A stretch of 64,000 bases of DNA from Acanthamoeba sp. SK_2022b (GCA_027943245.1 JANDJZ010000064.1:1-64000), one strand, 5' to 3'. Numbered from the stretch's first letter, positions 1-12,600 are shown. Program-made: numbers and translations. Notes: generated by a model from the sequence alone, not told the origin.

Positions 1-2653
1 GGCTGACCTGGAGCTCCCGCGTGCAGCCCTCCGAACCGCACACCAGGTAGTCAAAGTCGCTCCCCTGCCCCTGCTCGCTGTACAATCGGCGAAGGGAGAG
101 GGGGAAGGGGGAGGCTGATTAAGGTGGCGGCACTCGCAAAGACGGGGGGGGGGCAAGGGCGCGATAAGAAGGGGCGCACCCCGCACACGCTTCGCAGCGA
201 CAGGTGAAAAAGTACTGCTGGCGCAGCGCACGCTGCCTCTCGTCGCGCGACGGCATGTGTGCCACGTGTGGGCCGTAGCAGTTGAGCACCTCGCCCCCCT
301 CGACGATGTCCTCGCACGCCCTGCCCTCCCCCCACCTCCCCTGGTCAAGGCGGCCTCTACCAAAGCAGCCCTCCCCCACTACACGCGGGCGGCTCTACCT
401 GATGGTGAGCGTGCGGCCCTCGTAGTTGAGCACGGTGTTGGGGCGACACGAGTGGTTGAACAGGCTGCCGGTGGCGTACATGGCTTCGGCAACCCGCCGC
501 TGCGCGACTGTCGACAGCGTTGATGACACACACACACACACACACACACACATGCGCGTGAGCGAGCGAGAGAAACCCGACGGGGGAGGGGAGAGGCGCG
601 GCGTTACCGTTGCCGCGGTCGTCGTCGTCGACCTCGTAGATGGCGTAGACGTTGGTGTGGGTCTGGCACAGGTGTCGGAGCAGCAGTCCCGCGTCCATCC
701 ACTTGCCCGACCGCACGTCGTCGCCCTCTTCGCCGCTCCACTCGCTCGGTCTTCGAGACGCCCTGTCCTCGACGTAGGCCTGGGCCACGGCGCAGTAGCG
801 CAGGTACTGCTCGAGGGTCTCCCCGGGCAGGTCCTCGGCGTGCGGCAGCAGCGAACGGATGGCCGAGTAGTCGGCCCGCCACTCGCCCTGCACCGACGTA
901 GCCCCGTCGCCATCGACTCCCCCTCTGTCGTCTCCAACGGGCGGGGGCTCGCTGCGCGGCGTGGCTTCCGACGCGCGTCGACGGAGAAGGATGCGCAGAC
1001 AGAGCACCAGCAGGGTGGGCGCCGCCTCGAAGAAGGCCTCGCCGCTGGAGCACGCATGTACGCCAGCCCAGAGACCAACACAACACAACACAACACAACA
1101 CAACACAACACAACACAACACAACACAACACAACACAACACACGTTTAAATGCCCACACACAGCGACCGTGTCAGCCGATGTAGGCTGCGCGGCGGCGGA
1201 GAGGCGTGCGGGCCCAGATGACGTACCACTCGTAGGTGTGGTACCAGGCCGCGGCTTCTCGGCAGCGCTCGGAGCAGAAGCGCGCCCACGAACAGCGAGG
1301 ACAGCTGGCAGGCCATGGACATCAACTGAGCGTTAGCGCGCGTGGAGTCGCGCGTGCGGGAGGCGGCGGAGGCTAGGCGCGGGCCGGGTGTTGGAGTGTA
1401 CGGGATGAGCGCCGCCTCCGGGGCGAAGCAGTGGTGGCAGTGGGTCTTCTCGTAGGGCCGCAGCAGGACGGCGGCGTAGGCCTCCTCCCTCATGACGGGC
1501 TCGCCCAGCTTCACGTCTCGCGCCGCCACGATATAGCGGCCCGCCTCGAATCGCGGACGCGCGTGGCAGCTGCGGCGTCAGCCCCACGCGTTGCACGCGC
1601 GCACAATAGGCTGCGTGCGAGAGGGGAGGACTCACCTCCGGGCTGTGCCGCATCGCGACGGCGGACGAGGCGTGTGCAATGCGCGGATTGCTCATCGCAG
1701 GCGACAGCTGCTGCTGCTGCTGTGATTGCGTTGGACCCTGGTCGCGTGTCCTTCCTTGACCATTTCGCTGCTCGTCGACGATGCCCTTTCTTGCCTGCTC
1801 CGCTTCCTTGACGAGCTGCGCCTTGACGGGCGCAAGGCTGGCGTCCTACCCCAGCACACAGCACGCAGAGGTGAGAGGGCGAGTGAGTGCGTGCGTGCGG
1901 TGAACAGAGCCAGAGGCGAACGAGATACCTGGCCGACGCGGGCCTCCACGAGCTCGAGCGCCTTTCGCAGATCCTCCAGGGCGAGCGTGGCCTGGCCCAG
2001 GCGCAGCCTACAGTTGCCTCGTCGTTGCAGCAGCTTGAACAGCTTGTCTTGGGGATAGCCAGCTCTGCGTTGGTCCGATTCATGAGCAGCCCACTACGAT
2101 TTCCGCATCATGAGATAGGAGGTTGAGGGGGTGGAGAGCTCAACCGTTGTGCCCTGGTGCAGTCCTTGGCGGCTGCGTCGAAGCGGCCAAGTTGGTACAG
2201 AACCGCAGCGCGGTTGGCGTATGCAAGTCCGTCTGTTGGGGACCTGGCAGCTCCACGGCCGGTGCAGAGGGCCTCGGTGTAGGCGTGTAGCGCTTGTTCG
2301 AGCAGGGACACGCTGGCGGGCGGGTTGGAAGCGCTGCGGCTGCGCGTTTGTCGTTCGGCGACCTGCCACTGGTTGTACAACCCATCGCCCTTATGCTTCC
2401 ACTTCATTGCATCGGCAGCACCGTCGTCATTGTCGTCTGCTGCGGCGAGCGAGGTTCTAATCTCTTTCACCATCTGCGCACAGATCGGCCAAGGACAGAG
2501 CGCAGGCAAATCTGCTCCAAGCGAAGCCCGGCATGTGTCAAGTTCTTGTGGGCCGAGTTGGATGCAACTTGCACACGCTAATGCTCGTTCAATAACGTGA
2601 ACACGTTTGTTGACTGCTTTCTCTCTTCCTTCTGCAGCTCCTCCTTCGTCCAT
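1..2653 (-). CDS. SMYD4-like SET/MYND/TPR protein lysine methyltransferase (C-terminus beyond the window)
   Basis: Multi-exon minus-strand gene cut by the left window edge. The N-terminal exon (about 2470-2140) carries a TPR-like helix pair ending LAYANRAAVLYQLGRFDAA, as at the start of SMYD4. A second helical exon lies near 2060-1930. The S-segment of the SET domain follows (ARDVKLGEPVMREEAYAAVL, about 1520). Then comes a MYND zinc finger split by an intron (CHHC near 1430; CPRCSWARFCSERCREAA near 1280). The SET core NHSCRPN is at about 460, and the post-SET cysteines FTCRCEACAG are near 200. SMYD proteins transfer methyl groups from SAM to lysines of histone or other proteins; the substrate here is unknown. 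The start at 2653 is the upstream ATG of an open frame; the ATG at 2473 is an alternative. Confidence is high for the family and moderate for the start and exon ends. Confidence 0.85.
526..552. repeat. (CA)n microsatellite
   Basis: Pure CA dinucleotide run in an intron of the SMYD4-like gene, between the exon ending in acidic DDDDRGN and the exon carrying the NHSC core. Confidence 0.95.
1076..1142. repeat. (AACAC)n pentanucleotide microsatellite
   Basis: About 13 copies of a five-base unit in an intron of the SMYD4-like gene, between the MYND exon and the acidic linker exon. Confidence 0.95.
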
Positions 2654-4253
2654 GTGAAAATTGAGAGATGCGCACAAATTACACATAAAGAAATACTTCA
2701 TGTTTGGCACATGGACAAACACAGGTCATCATCTCTGCTTTGTGCACTTGCTCTGTGCAGCCCAAGTGGGACCAAGTGCACTGGTGAATCTCCTCCAGTG
2801 GTAGATGGAAAGATCATGGAACTGAAGGAGCTGTGCCCCATGGTTATGTGTATAGATGATGAAGAGCAGCACATATTTGAAATAGCATTTTTAATCTTTG
2901 AAGCATATAAATGTTTAAAATTATAGCAAAAGTGAATATGATGTGGTAATATTTTGAGAACTCTTGATATGATGCTAAAAATATCTAATTTTTATTCTGT
3001 TAGGAGGAATAATAAGGCATATGGGTTGATAGGAATTTTTAGATCTCCTGTTTGGGCAAAGGGCAGACACTGGGCAGAAATGAAGCTGTAATTGTTGATG
3101 TGCTTGCAGCACAAGGGACCAACTTAAACATGTTGTGAAAGGGTTGAATTTGCATAAAAACAAAGAAGGCTGTATCTTTAAATGCAAGTTAAACATCACA
3201 GTCAGAGTCCTCAGAAAGGGAGGTCTCAGGCAAGATCCTCCTCCCTATCATGGTGCTTGTAGGAAGAAGTGGAAGAAGAGGATGAGGATGAGGAAGACGA
3301 ATGGCGCTTTTGGGGCTTGCTTCCCCAAGCATCCTTCTCCCTTGAGGGGAAGGAGTCCTCTCCCTCTTCTTGCCACTGCACATCTCCCAAAAGTCGTTGT
3401 TGTGGGTGCTCCAGTGGTGCTTCTTGTGCTTTTCTGGTGAACGATTGGAGCTTGAATGGGAAAGCTTGCATGTAGGTTCTGAAGAAGGTGGTGCAAAGAG
3501 CGTTCCTGGCATTGTGTACACATACGCAGTGATATTGTCAGCTTCACATTTGTTTTTAGGGTCAATTTTTCACTTATCTCTCCATCACATAGGAGTACAC
3601 AGTGAAAAGAAATTCATGGAAGATGCATTGGGCAGCAGCATACCCTAGTCAGAGTGGAAGATGTTTGAAGTTGCACAGTTGAACAAAGTTGGGATTGCAG
3701 AGGAGTGGTCTGTTGGCTAGAGGAAATTGCCTCTAAAGCACCAGTCCATATAGCAATGTCAGTCACATGTCCAAAAAAGAGAAGGCTATCAATGGTGTTG
3801 TTGATGAGCTTGTGCTCAGGTTTGGCTGGCTTGAGAGCAGACATGTGGATGTGGTAGCTGTAATTAAGCTTGAAGCAGGCCAGCATCAGAGTTCCACATA
3901 GAGGATGGTAGTTGAGGATGCTGCGCTTTTCAGGAGAAGCCAGAGTTGTTTCGGCCTGCAGAAGGTACTGGTAGAACTGGTAACCTGTTCACTCACATCG
4001 AATACAAGTATTGATGGGGCATACTTGGTTGAATGACTTGGGGAGATAGGGTGTCCAAGAGGGGCTCCACTTCTTGATGGCGCTGTTTTTATCATAGGCC
4101 TGCAGTTTCAGGATGTAGGACTTGTTCACACAACCTATAAAGACAGTAAGATGGTGACATTCACATACACAATGGAGAGATAGTTGAAAACTGAACAACG
4201 TGAAGCAACATCACCACATACATGTACACAATGACAACATACCATTATGTTGA

Positions 4254-4799
4254 ACTCCTCCTTCAGTCTTCCTTGAGTCATGTCCCACCAATGGCCCTAT
4301 CCCCCTTGTTCCTGCTCAGCTTGATCCAACCACTCTCAAGGATACCCTGCATGCCCTCACAGACCTCAACAACTGTACTCAGCTCCAGGCCGCTTATGAG
4401 TGCATGGTATCTCTGTTCAATAATCCTCCTCATGAGCACCTACTTGTGAATCCATTTCAGTGGGTTTACAACTATGCTGCTTCTCAAGCCCATGATACTA
4501 TTCCTGCTGAGCCTCTTGACCCACCTTACTGTGCTGGCCTCGCCCTGACAGGCAAGGCCACCTGTGATCTCACCACTGATAAGCCTGATGATGGTGCCAT
4601 AATAGCAGTGTCTGTTGAAAAAGGAAGTGTTTGGCTTGGCTTGGTGAAGCACATTACAAGGGCCTGAATCTTCCTCAACTGGTTAGAGGAAGATGATGAT
4701 GGGTCATTCCATCTGGTGCTTGTTGCCATTACCTATGGAGCAATGATGTGTGCTGATGTCTCACTAGACCTGAACAACCACATGAGACCTGCACTATGA
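4254..4799 (+). pseudogene. Decayed ORF of unknown origin with one in-frame TGA
   Basis: A 137-codon open stretch with normal amino-acid variety ends at a TGA at 4665-4667. The same frame then continues open for a further 43 codons to a second TGA at 4797-4799. The second part still looks protein-like (FLNWLEEDDDGSF, then VAITYGAMMCADVSLDL). The codon use is A/T-tolerant, unlike the GC-rich neighbours. I recognise no family. The reading is a pseudogene or mobile-element remnant; a real gene with an intron around 4665 cannot be excluded, although no good splice pair is obvious there. Confidence 0.35.
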
Positions 4800-5585
4800 A
4801 AGCAACTTTTGGACATATGTGAGAGTTGGCCTGAAAATTCTTAGCACAGGCCAGCAGGGTACTTGCAACAGTTGGCCAATGACAAAATCAATGGGGACCG
4901 CGTATGATCAAAATAAAACCATTTCCTGATCTGATTTTCTTGATCTTGCCCCAATTCCAATGACAAAACACATATCCATATAAAACAATTTCTCCATCTG
5001 ATTTTCTTCATGTGTTGAACTGTGCACACCACCTGCACATTGGGCTCTCACCCTTGCACAATTACACATAACTATCTGGTGACTTCATGCTATTTAGAGG
5101 TTGAACACCTCAACACTAAACCACCATCCAATCTCAACTAAATAACAACAACACCCTGCACACCCATAAATTTAACTTCCTTTTGCTACACCAAAAATTA
5201 AGCTCATTATATTCACTTTGATAATAGAGGAGGTTTGTTCTGGATTGGCAAGATTGTCATAGTCAAGCGCACCTGTCTTGTTGTGCATTGGTGGGACAAG
5301 TGGCAAGATGGCTGGCATGACAATCACACCACCCAATCCATCTCCCACAATTGTGTTCTTGCATGTGGCTTTGAATTCAACCCTGTTCAAGGGGTAAGCA
5401 AACACTTTACATGAAATATACTAGCTCTGTCACCCTTGCTCTCTGTAGCTCAACCCTTTTATGTACAGCTTTTAAGCCTGATGGGTGTACATCTCACAAA
5501 ACTTGCCCAAAAAGGAGTCACGGTCTCATTTCCTTGAACACCAGGTTTATTGGTGTGTTCACCATGGTGGTGGAGGATTGGCATT

Positions 5586-5700
5586 GTGGCAAGTTGGTGA
5601 GTTGGTTGGTAAGTTGGTGGTGGAAGAGTGGGTTTGGTGGGCAACTTGGTTGCATGACCAGGTGGCTGACTTGGTTGAGTGACTTGGGGTGAGTAGGTCA
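5586..5700. repeat. Degenerate TTGGT(G/A)AG-type minisatellite
   Basis: Imperfect tandem array of TTGGTGAG, TTGGTTGG and TTGGTAAG units and variants at the right side of the A+T-rich island. Confidence 0.6.
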
Positions 5701-5992
5701 GTTAGTGGGTTGGCAATTTGGAAAACTCCTGGTATCAAAATCATTTTACATAGTCAATTTGGGAGCTGGTAAAGGCATATAACTATGAAATTGAGAGCCA
5801 CTGTTAGGAACAGATCCCCAGAGTTCCCATTGGGGATTTTCGGTGCTGTCGCAGCATTTCCGGAACGCAGCCACTTTCTGTGCGGACATGTCGGTTAGAT
5901 TTCATGGCGCGACTTGGACTCCGCGGACCGACGAGAAGCCGTTTGTGATCCAACCCGCAAACATTCAAGACATCAACAATTCAGCAAGCAAG

Positions 5993-8122
5993 ATGAGCAT
6001 TTTGGGCAAGGTTAAGCACAGTACGTTGAAGTCTCCTTAGTGAGACTGGCGTTCTTTCCTCGCGAAATGCTCACTTTCAAATTGTGGGGCTGCCCCAGGG
6101 CTGCTTGATGAGATGCTGGGAAGCGTCCGTGAGGACGCCGATGATAACGACTGGCGTGTGCTCCTCGTCGACAAGGAGAGCATGAAGATCCTTTCTGCCT
6201 CTTGTCGCCTCTTCGATGTCATGGAGAAGGGCATCTCTGGTGCGCTGATTTATTTCCCTCGCAGAGATGGGCCGCAGCCCATTAGGTGGGGGGGGGGATC
6301 AAATTGTGCGGCATTGGTCTCAAGGCAAGTCAACGATGGCGTGCAGTCGTGGAGGACGTCGCGGTCAACCGGCAGCCGCTTTCCAAGCTGGAGGCCATCT
6401 ACTTCCTGTCGCCCGTGGCCGAGTCGGTGGACGCGCTCATCCGCGACTTTGACCCTGAGGTCAAGAAGCGGCTCATGTATGCCGCTGTTCACATCTTTTT
6501 CACCTCGAGTACGAGCCCTCTTGCCTTCTTCTTCTCTCTTGCGTGCGTTGGTGCACCAAAGCGCCTGCCTTCTGAACACCGTGACACGATCATCTCCAGA
6601 GCTGCCCAGCAAGCTGGCGGACAAGATCAAGCGCGCCAAGGTGTCCTCCAAGATTCGCACTCTCCGCGAGCTCAACATCGACTTCCTGGGTGCGCACTCT
6701 GCTCCCTCCTTCCCCCTCATTTGTGTGTGACTCGGCTCACGCAATCGACCCCTCCCCGTCTCGCACAGCTCCCGAGTCGCGCGCGTTCCATTTGGGAATG
6801 GACGACGCCATGGGCAGCCTCTTCGGTGGCCAGGGCAGCGCACAGGAGACCCAGCGCACCATGGGCCGTAAGGTTTGTCTCTCTCTCTCTCTCTCTCTTG
6901 AATGCCTCGTTGCCTCTTGCCCAGTGTCCGCGCGCATCGTTATAACGCTGGGTGTTCTCCCTTGTGTACGTTCGTCGTGTTGCGTTTCTCAATGATGCAG
7001 TTGGCTGCCGTGTTCACCACGCTGGGCGAATTGCCGTACATCCGCTACGCTCGCACGCCAGTGGCCACCACCCTCGCCGCCGCCACACAGGACGCGCTCG
7101 ACGAGCTCAGCGCCGAGGACAAGGCCCTCCTCAAGGCCGGAGACAACCGACCCACGCTCCTCATCCTCGACCGCTCCATCGACACCTTGGCTCCGGTGCT
7201 CCACGAGTTCACCTACCAAGGTGCGTGGCTCCCCTCCCTTCCCCGGCCACACAGAGGGCATTTTTGTTTAATTTAATTATTTCCAAACATTTGTTTTATT
7301 ATTTTTTTTTTTGAAAAAAAAATGCCGTGTGTTGTAATTGCGCAGCGATGATCTACGATCTGTGCGAGGTGGACAAGGAGTGCACGTACAAGTACAAGTA
7401 CAACAACGGCGGGAAGGAGATCACCAAGGAGGTCCTCCTCGACGAATACGACTTTCTCTGGCCCAAGCTGCGTCACATGCACATCGCCGATTGCATCAAC
7501 AAGGTAAATCATCTCCTCCTCGTCTCGTTCGTCGCTCGTTCATTGCACTCTTCATCTGGTTAACGTAATTACCTGTCGGTCCACGCGAATCTCTAGGTGA
7601 TCGATGACTTCAACGCGTTCCTGAAGACCAACAAGGCCGTGAACCTCAAGTCGGCGTCGTCCAAGAAGGGCGTGGCTTCGCTCCGGGAGATGACCGCGGC
7701 GATGAAGGAGCTGCCTCAGTTCCAGGACACCTTTGCCAAGGTCTGTCTCCCCCCACACCTCCGCTCTCACACTTGTCGCTTCGATGGCGTGAGGTGGGCC
7801 ATGACTGACAACGGTCCGCGCCATGCGTGTCGACCACGTCACCAGTACTCGCTGCACATCCGACTGGCGGGCGAGTGCATGGAGAAGTACCGCGGACAGG
7901 AGCTCGAGCGGCTCGCCATGGTCGAGCAGGACCTGGCCACGGGAGTGTCGGCCGAGGGCGGCAAGGTCAAGAAGGACAAGGTGCTGGCCGCCCTCGAGGA
8001 GATCCTCACCGACGACTCGGTCCCCTCGGCCAACAAGACGCGCCTCCTCATGATCTACCTCACCACCGAGGGCGCTCAGCCTTCCGATAGAGTACGCCGT
8101 GTCCCACCCTCACACAACACAC

Positions 8123-8173
<51 letters not shown>

Positions 8174-8602
8174 CGACGGCAACTGATGTGTGGATGGCCA
8201 AAAGAACTTTGCGAAGCTGCTGGAGAAGGCCCACCTGGGCAGCTCGGAGAGGCAGCTGGTGGAGAACCTGGCCAACCTGCGCAGCACCCTCGACGAGATG
8301 GCCGAGGCCGAGATCCAGCAGTGGGAGAAGAAGAGCGGCAAGAAGAACAAGAGCGAGGAGGTCCCCTACGCCGTCTCCCGCTACGTGCCCGTGGTCAAGC
8401 GTCTCGTCGAGAGCCTGCTCGAGGACCAGCTGCCTGCCGCAGAGTTCCCCTACTACGGCGACGAGCCCCGCGGCGGTGCGGCCAAGGACACCAGGAAGAA
8501 GGCCACCTCCCTCAAGACCCAGACCAGGGTGCGGACCACCAAGGGCAAGGACCGAGTCGACGGCGATGCGGTTCGTATTCCAACTCCTCCTCCTCCTCCT
8601 CG

Positions 8603-8636
<34 letters not shown>

Positions 8637-8779
8637 CCATCTCACCGCGGGGTGTGCTCCTTGCGCTTGCGCTGTGTACACAGGAGGACCTGGGTCCCAA
8701 GGTCATCGTCTTCATCGCTGGTGGCATCACTCACTCCGAAATCCGTTCGGCCTACCAACTGCTCGACAAGAGGTACGCA

Positions 8780-8876
<97 letters not shown>

Positions 8877-9105
8877 GCACCTCGCTCCAGTGCTTGTGCG
8901 CGAGTCGGTGAGCTCGTCCATGGCTAAACGCTGAATGTGCGTTTGGCTCGCCGGCAGGGAGGTGATCATCGGAGGCACGTCCATCTTGACCCCACACAAG
9001 TTCACCTCGCGCCTGGCGTCGCTCTCGGGCGGCAAGCAGCCCCGCCGCAACGCGGACGACCTCGAAGTGGGCGACGCCAGCTCCTCCGACGAGTCGAGCG
9101 ACTAA
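5993..9105 (+). CDS. Sec1/Munc18 (SM) family protein, syntaxin-binding
   Basis: SM proteins clasp syntaxins and promote SNARE-driven vesicle fusion at the plasma membrane. Exon 1 gives MSILGKVKHRLLDEML, followed by the domain-1 strand WRVLLVDKESMKILSASC. Next come VVEDV, EAIYFLSPVAESV, and RPTLLILDRSIDTLAPVLHEFTYQ, which is the SM signature. The helical domain-3 exons include KKGVASLREMTAAMKELPQF and LHIRLAGECM. The end, KVIVFIAGGITHSEIRSAYQL, GGTSILTPHKF and an acidic DDLEVGDASSSDESSD, is also typical. About ten introns separate the exons. The intron after GIS runs from 6240 to the acceptor just before 6337, which keeps the frame into VVEDV. The start ATG at 5993 matches the family N-terminus. 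An AATAAA lies at 9194. The Sec1/Munc18-1 subgroup is more likely than Vps45, Sly1 or Vps33, but this was not tested by tree. Confidence 0.93.
8111..8172. repeat. (CA)n microsatellite
   Basis: In an intron of the Sec1 gene, between exons ending GAQPSDR and starting KNFAKLLEKAH. Confidence 0.95.
8602..8636. repeat. (TTG)n microsatellite
   Basis: Trinucleotide run in an intron of the Sec1 gene before the EDLGPKVIVFIAGG exon. Confidence 0.95.
8782..8874. repeat. Compound (CT)n(GT)n microsatellite
   Basis: CT run followed directly by a long GT run in the last Sec1 intron, shortly after the donor that follows YQLLDKR. Confidence 0.95.
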
Positions 9106-9265
9106 GGCGCTCCCATCCGCTTGGGTGCAACCCAAGGTTGGTCTTAGCGACACGCCGAGCCTGGTGTAGAGGGGAGGAGGGAGAGGGAATAATAATAAAC
9201 AAAAAACATCGAGAATGCTTCTTGTGCTCCGCTGTCCCTGTACCCGCCACTGTCGAAAGGTCTGA

Positions 9266-9488
9266 GAGTACCACCACCACAATACCACCATACCACAATA
9301 CCATCATAATACCACAATACCATCACCACAACATCACCACACCATCACCACAACAACACCATACCACAACATTACCATACCATCACCACACCATCACACC
9401 ACAACATCACCATACCATCACCACAACAACACCACACAACATCACCACAACATCACCACACTATCACCACAACAACACCATACCACAT
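9266..9488. repeat. CACCA/ACAAC-type minisatellite in the 3' flank of Sec1
   Basis: About 220 bp of imperfect tandem repeats built from CCACAATACCA, CCATCACCA and CAACAACACCATA words. It lies between the end of Sec1 and the start of the LPCAT-like gene. The rest of the 9106-9619 gap holds the Sec1 3' end (AATAAA at 9194) and, presumably, the next promoter. Confidence 0.85.
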
Positions 9489-9619
9489 CTGAGAGGACTT
9501 TTGGTGACTTGTGGTGATGGTATGAGTAGTCAGTGCAGGATACCGCAAAAAAAATACGAAAAAAAAGAATTGTAAATAACAAAACCTGCGTAACATTCCA
9601 GCGGACAACGGTAGCGAAG

Positions 9620-12600
9620 ATGAGGCGCTTGGTAATGCATAGAACCATGCCGGCTCCCTTCGTGGCCCGTTTGGGTAACGCCACGGGAGCAAGGTACATC
9701 GTTTGACCCTCTCACTTTGCCGATAGTTCAAATCAAATTGATTAATTCTTGTAGTTACAGGTACCGTGCGGCCGCCGACCTGCCAAGTTGCGTGACTGCA
9801 GCCGGCAGGACTCACCTCACACGTCCGCTCGGCCAGTCCGGGGTCGCTCTGCACAGGTACCGATGCTCCCAAGGGCCCTTTCGCTCCCGCTTTGTGGGCT
9901 TTTGCTCAAGTGTGGCATCGGGTGGCCACAACAGGGCCGCTGTCCATACTCGCCCGGACGTGAGCAGAGCCCAACAGGAGCTCAGGAGAAGGAACCCCGT
10001 GCGTAACCCACTCCTTCCATTGCGGTTGTGCTACTCACGGGCTCGCGCACTGACCAGCTGACCTGCTCGTGTACGACCTGCAGGCGGCGACGGCCAATAC
10101 CCCGCCTCCGCCGCCGGTCAAGGAGGGTCCCTCGTTCGGCGAGCGCCTCATGTACATCGCCGCCGTCGGGTCATTCTTCGTACGCCTCTCACTCAGTCAC
10201 TGCGCTGTGTGACGCGTATGCATGCGTGATTGTGCCGCTCGGGCCCCCGATTAATCGACTGCACGACTTCGTGCGACAAACGCGCGCTCCAACAGGTGGT
10301 GCCGACCGTCGTGTACTATCAGCACGGAGACCAACTCGTGGCCTTGTGGAACAAGAAGTTCGGTGGCGCGGGCGAGCACGAGACGGAGGAGCCCGCCTCC
10401 GCCGCCCCAAACGCCTCCGAGCAGCAGGTCGTGGTGACCAAGGAGCAAGGTTCGTGACGCCCGTCCCGAGGATCGAGCGCGAGCGAGCCCCCCTCGACCC
10501 GCCCCATTCCGCCACCCTTTGTTTAGCCATCGATTTATAAACCACTACAACATCTCTCTCTCTCTCTGTCTATACACGCGCGTTGGTCGCTGACGAGGGG
10601 TTCACAATTCGTGGTGTGGTCGCTTTTTCTGCCCCTCTCGTGTCGCGCTTTCCAGAGGCCGCCACGAATGGCCAGCACGTCAGCACGGTGAATCCGTTCG
10701 TCTACGATTCGCCCCTCACGCTCTACGAGAAGGTCAAGGTGCTGCACACGCCCCCCCCCATTCCTGTAGTTCCTCGTGCTCACCGCCCCTTTTCTTTTCC
10801 CTTTTCTTTTCTGTTTCTTTTTCTTGTGGACGTCGCGGTGGCAGCTGACCTTTGGCGCATTCGTCCTGCTGCCCATCCGCGTGACGCTCCTTGTGCCGGC
10901 GTTGTTCCTCACCTATCTCTTTGCCAAGCTGGCCGTCGTCGGTTTGCCCCAGCCCGGTACACGCGAGAATTGCCCCTGGCGCTGCCCCTGTCGCCGGTGG
11001 TCGCTCACGTCCAACGACACGGCACGACACGGCACGGCACGGCACGACACGACACGACACGACACGACACGACACGACACGACACGACACGACACGACAC
11101 GACACGACACGACACGACACACAAAAGTGTGTGAACGAACGGTGGATGGGCGAACCGAGCTGGTCGTCGACCACAATGCGGCGGGCCCGATCCCGGCGTG
11201 GCGACGCGTTCTGTTCCTCAACCCCTGTCGGCTGCTGGTGCGATACGTCATGTTCCTCATGGGCTTCCACTCCATCTCCATCAAAGGTACACACGGCCAT
11301 ATACGGGCGCGGAAGCCGCACACGGGCTGAGGGAGACTCCCCTCCCCCCTCCCCTCTCTCTTCGCGTTGGTTGCGCAGGCGCACCGGCCAGCAGGAGGGA
11401 GGCGCCCATTGTGGTGGCCAACCACGTGTCGTTCGTGGACCCGTTCTACCTCTTCATCGCCTACTTGCCTTCGTTCGTGGCCAAGAAGGACGTCGAGGTG
11501 ATGCGCGCACGCAACAGAAGCCCAATCCCCTCCCCCCCCCGTCGCTCACTGAGTGACACACGCGCCCCCTCTCCAGAACCTGCCGATTGTCGGCACCGTG
11601 GCCCTCGCTCTGCAGTGCCTCCTGGTGGATCGCCGGTCGGTCACGTCCCGCAGGGACACGCTCGACCTGGTACCCGCTCTGACACGTCTGTGGCGTGGGG
11701 GCTCGCTGGCCGCAGCAGCTGACCTCGCGCGCGCGCGACCAGATCTGTCGACGGGCAGCCGTCGACCGTGTAGCCGTAGCGGCCGAGCCCAAGGAGCAGG
11801 ATGACTCGCCCGCCCAGCACGCAGCCGATGACGCGAGCCACTACTGGCAGCAGTTGCTGGCGCGCAACTCGGTGGCCGTTGGGCTCTCCAGATTCCTGGC
11901 CCGCCTCGCCGCTTTGCCCAAGGCACGCGCGCGCGCTCTCCTCCCGCGCCGCCGCGACGACTCGGCTCACGCTTGCCCCCCTCCCCCTCCCTCCCTCGCT
12001 TGCGTCTGGCAACAGGCCGCCTATCTGCGACACTTTGGCGAGGACGACTACGCGCAGCTGGTCATCTTCCCCGAGGGCACCACGACCAACGGCAAGGCCC
12101 TAATCACGTTCCACCAGGGAGCGTTCGTGCCCGGTAAGCCCCCACACGCCCTCGCCGCCGTGGCTCTGTGTGCGCAGGGGCGGCGCTGACCGCCGACACA
12201 CGCGTGTCGACAGGCGTGCCGCTGCAGCCGGTGCTGATCAAGTACCCGCATCGGCACTTTGACCCGTCGTTCCCCGTGGGCATCTCCCTGGCCCAGCTGA
12301 TGCTGAGCCTCCTGTGCCAGATCACCAACAGCCTCGAGATCGAGTTCCTCGACGTCTACCGGCCGTCCGAGGAGGAGCAGAAGGTGCGCCGCGGGCTGTC
12401 TCCGCCACTCCATGGCCCTCTCTTGACCGACGCGAGAGCGCTCACGCCCCGGGGCGAGCGCAGGACCCGGGCCTCTACGCGCACAACGTGCGGGCCCTGA
12501 TGGCCGAGAAGCTCGGGGTGGAGGTCACCGAGTACACCTACGAAGACGCCCTCCTCATGGTCGAAGGTCTGTCATTTGCTTTACCTTCAAGCGCGCACAC

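Larger units (their letters stand above)
2654..5992. other. A+T-rich island without a recognisable intact gene
   Basis: About 3.3 kb whose base composition is clearly more A+T-rich than the coding regions on both sides. It has short interrupted ORFs on both strands, none matching a family I recognise. On the minus strand, fragments around 4200-3600 and 3520-3190 have protein-like composition but are broken by stops. On the plus strand, a decayed ORF lies at 4254-4799. A segment at about 5220-5400 reads as a Trp-rich fragment (FWIGKIV then VHWWDKW). That pattern recalls small C-terminal domains of some transposon or retroelement polyproteins, but this is only an impression. The last about 150 bp is the Sec1 promoter and leader. 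The whole island may be old mobile-element debris. Confidence 0.5.

Noticed and set aside
8099..8934. Long ORFs with poly-His-Thr, poly-Cys-Val or poly-Leu tracts over Sec1 introns
   Set aside because: They are frame-independent readings of dinucleotide and trinucleotide repeats; the spliced Sec1 frame explains the coding sequence.
9266..9488. Possible CRISPR-like array of short repeats
   Set aside because: The units are imperfect and contiguous, without unique spacers, in a eukaryotic intergenic region: a minisatellite.
10458..10660. Independent start for LPCAT in the 10.5-kb interval
   Set aside because: No in-frame ATG is present; the ATG at 10662 is out of frame and stops after seven codons.
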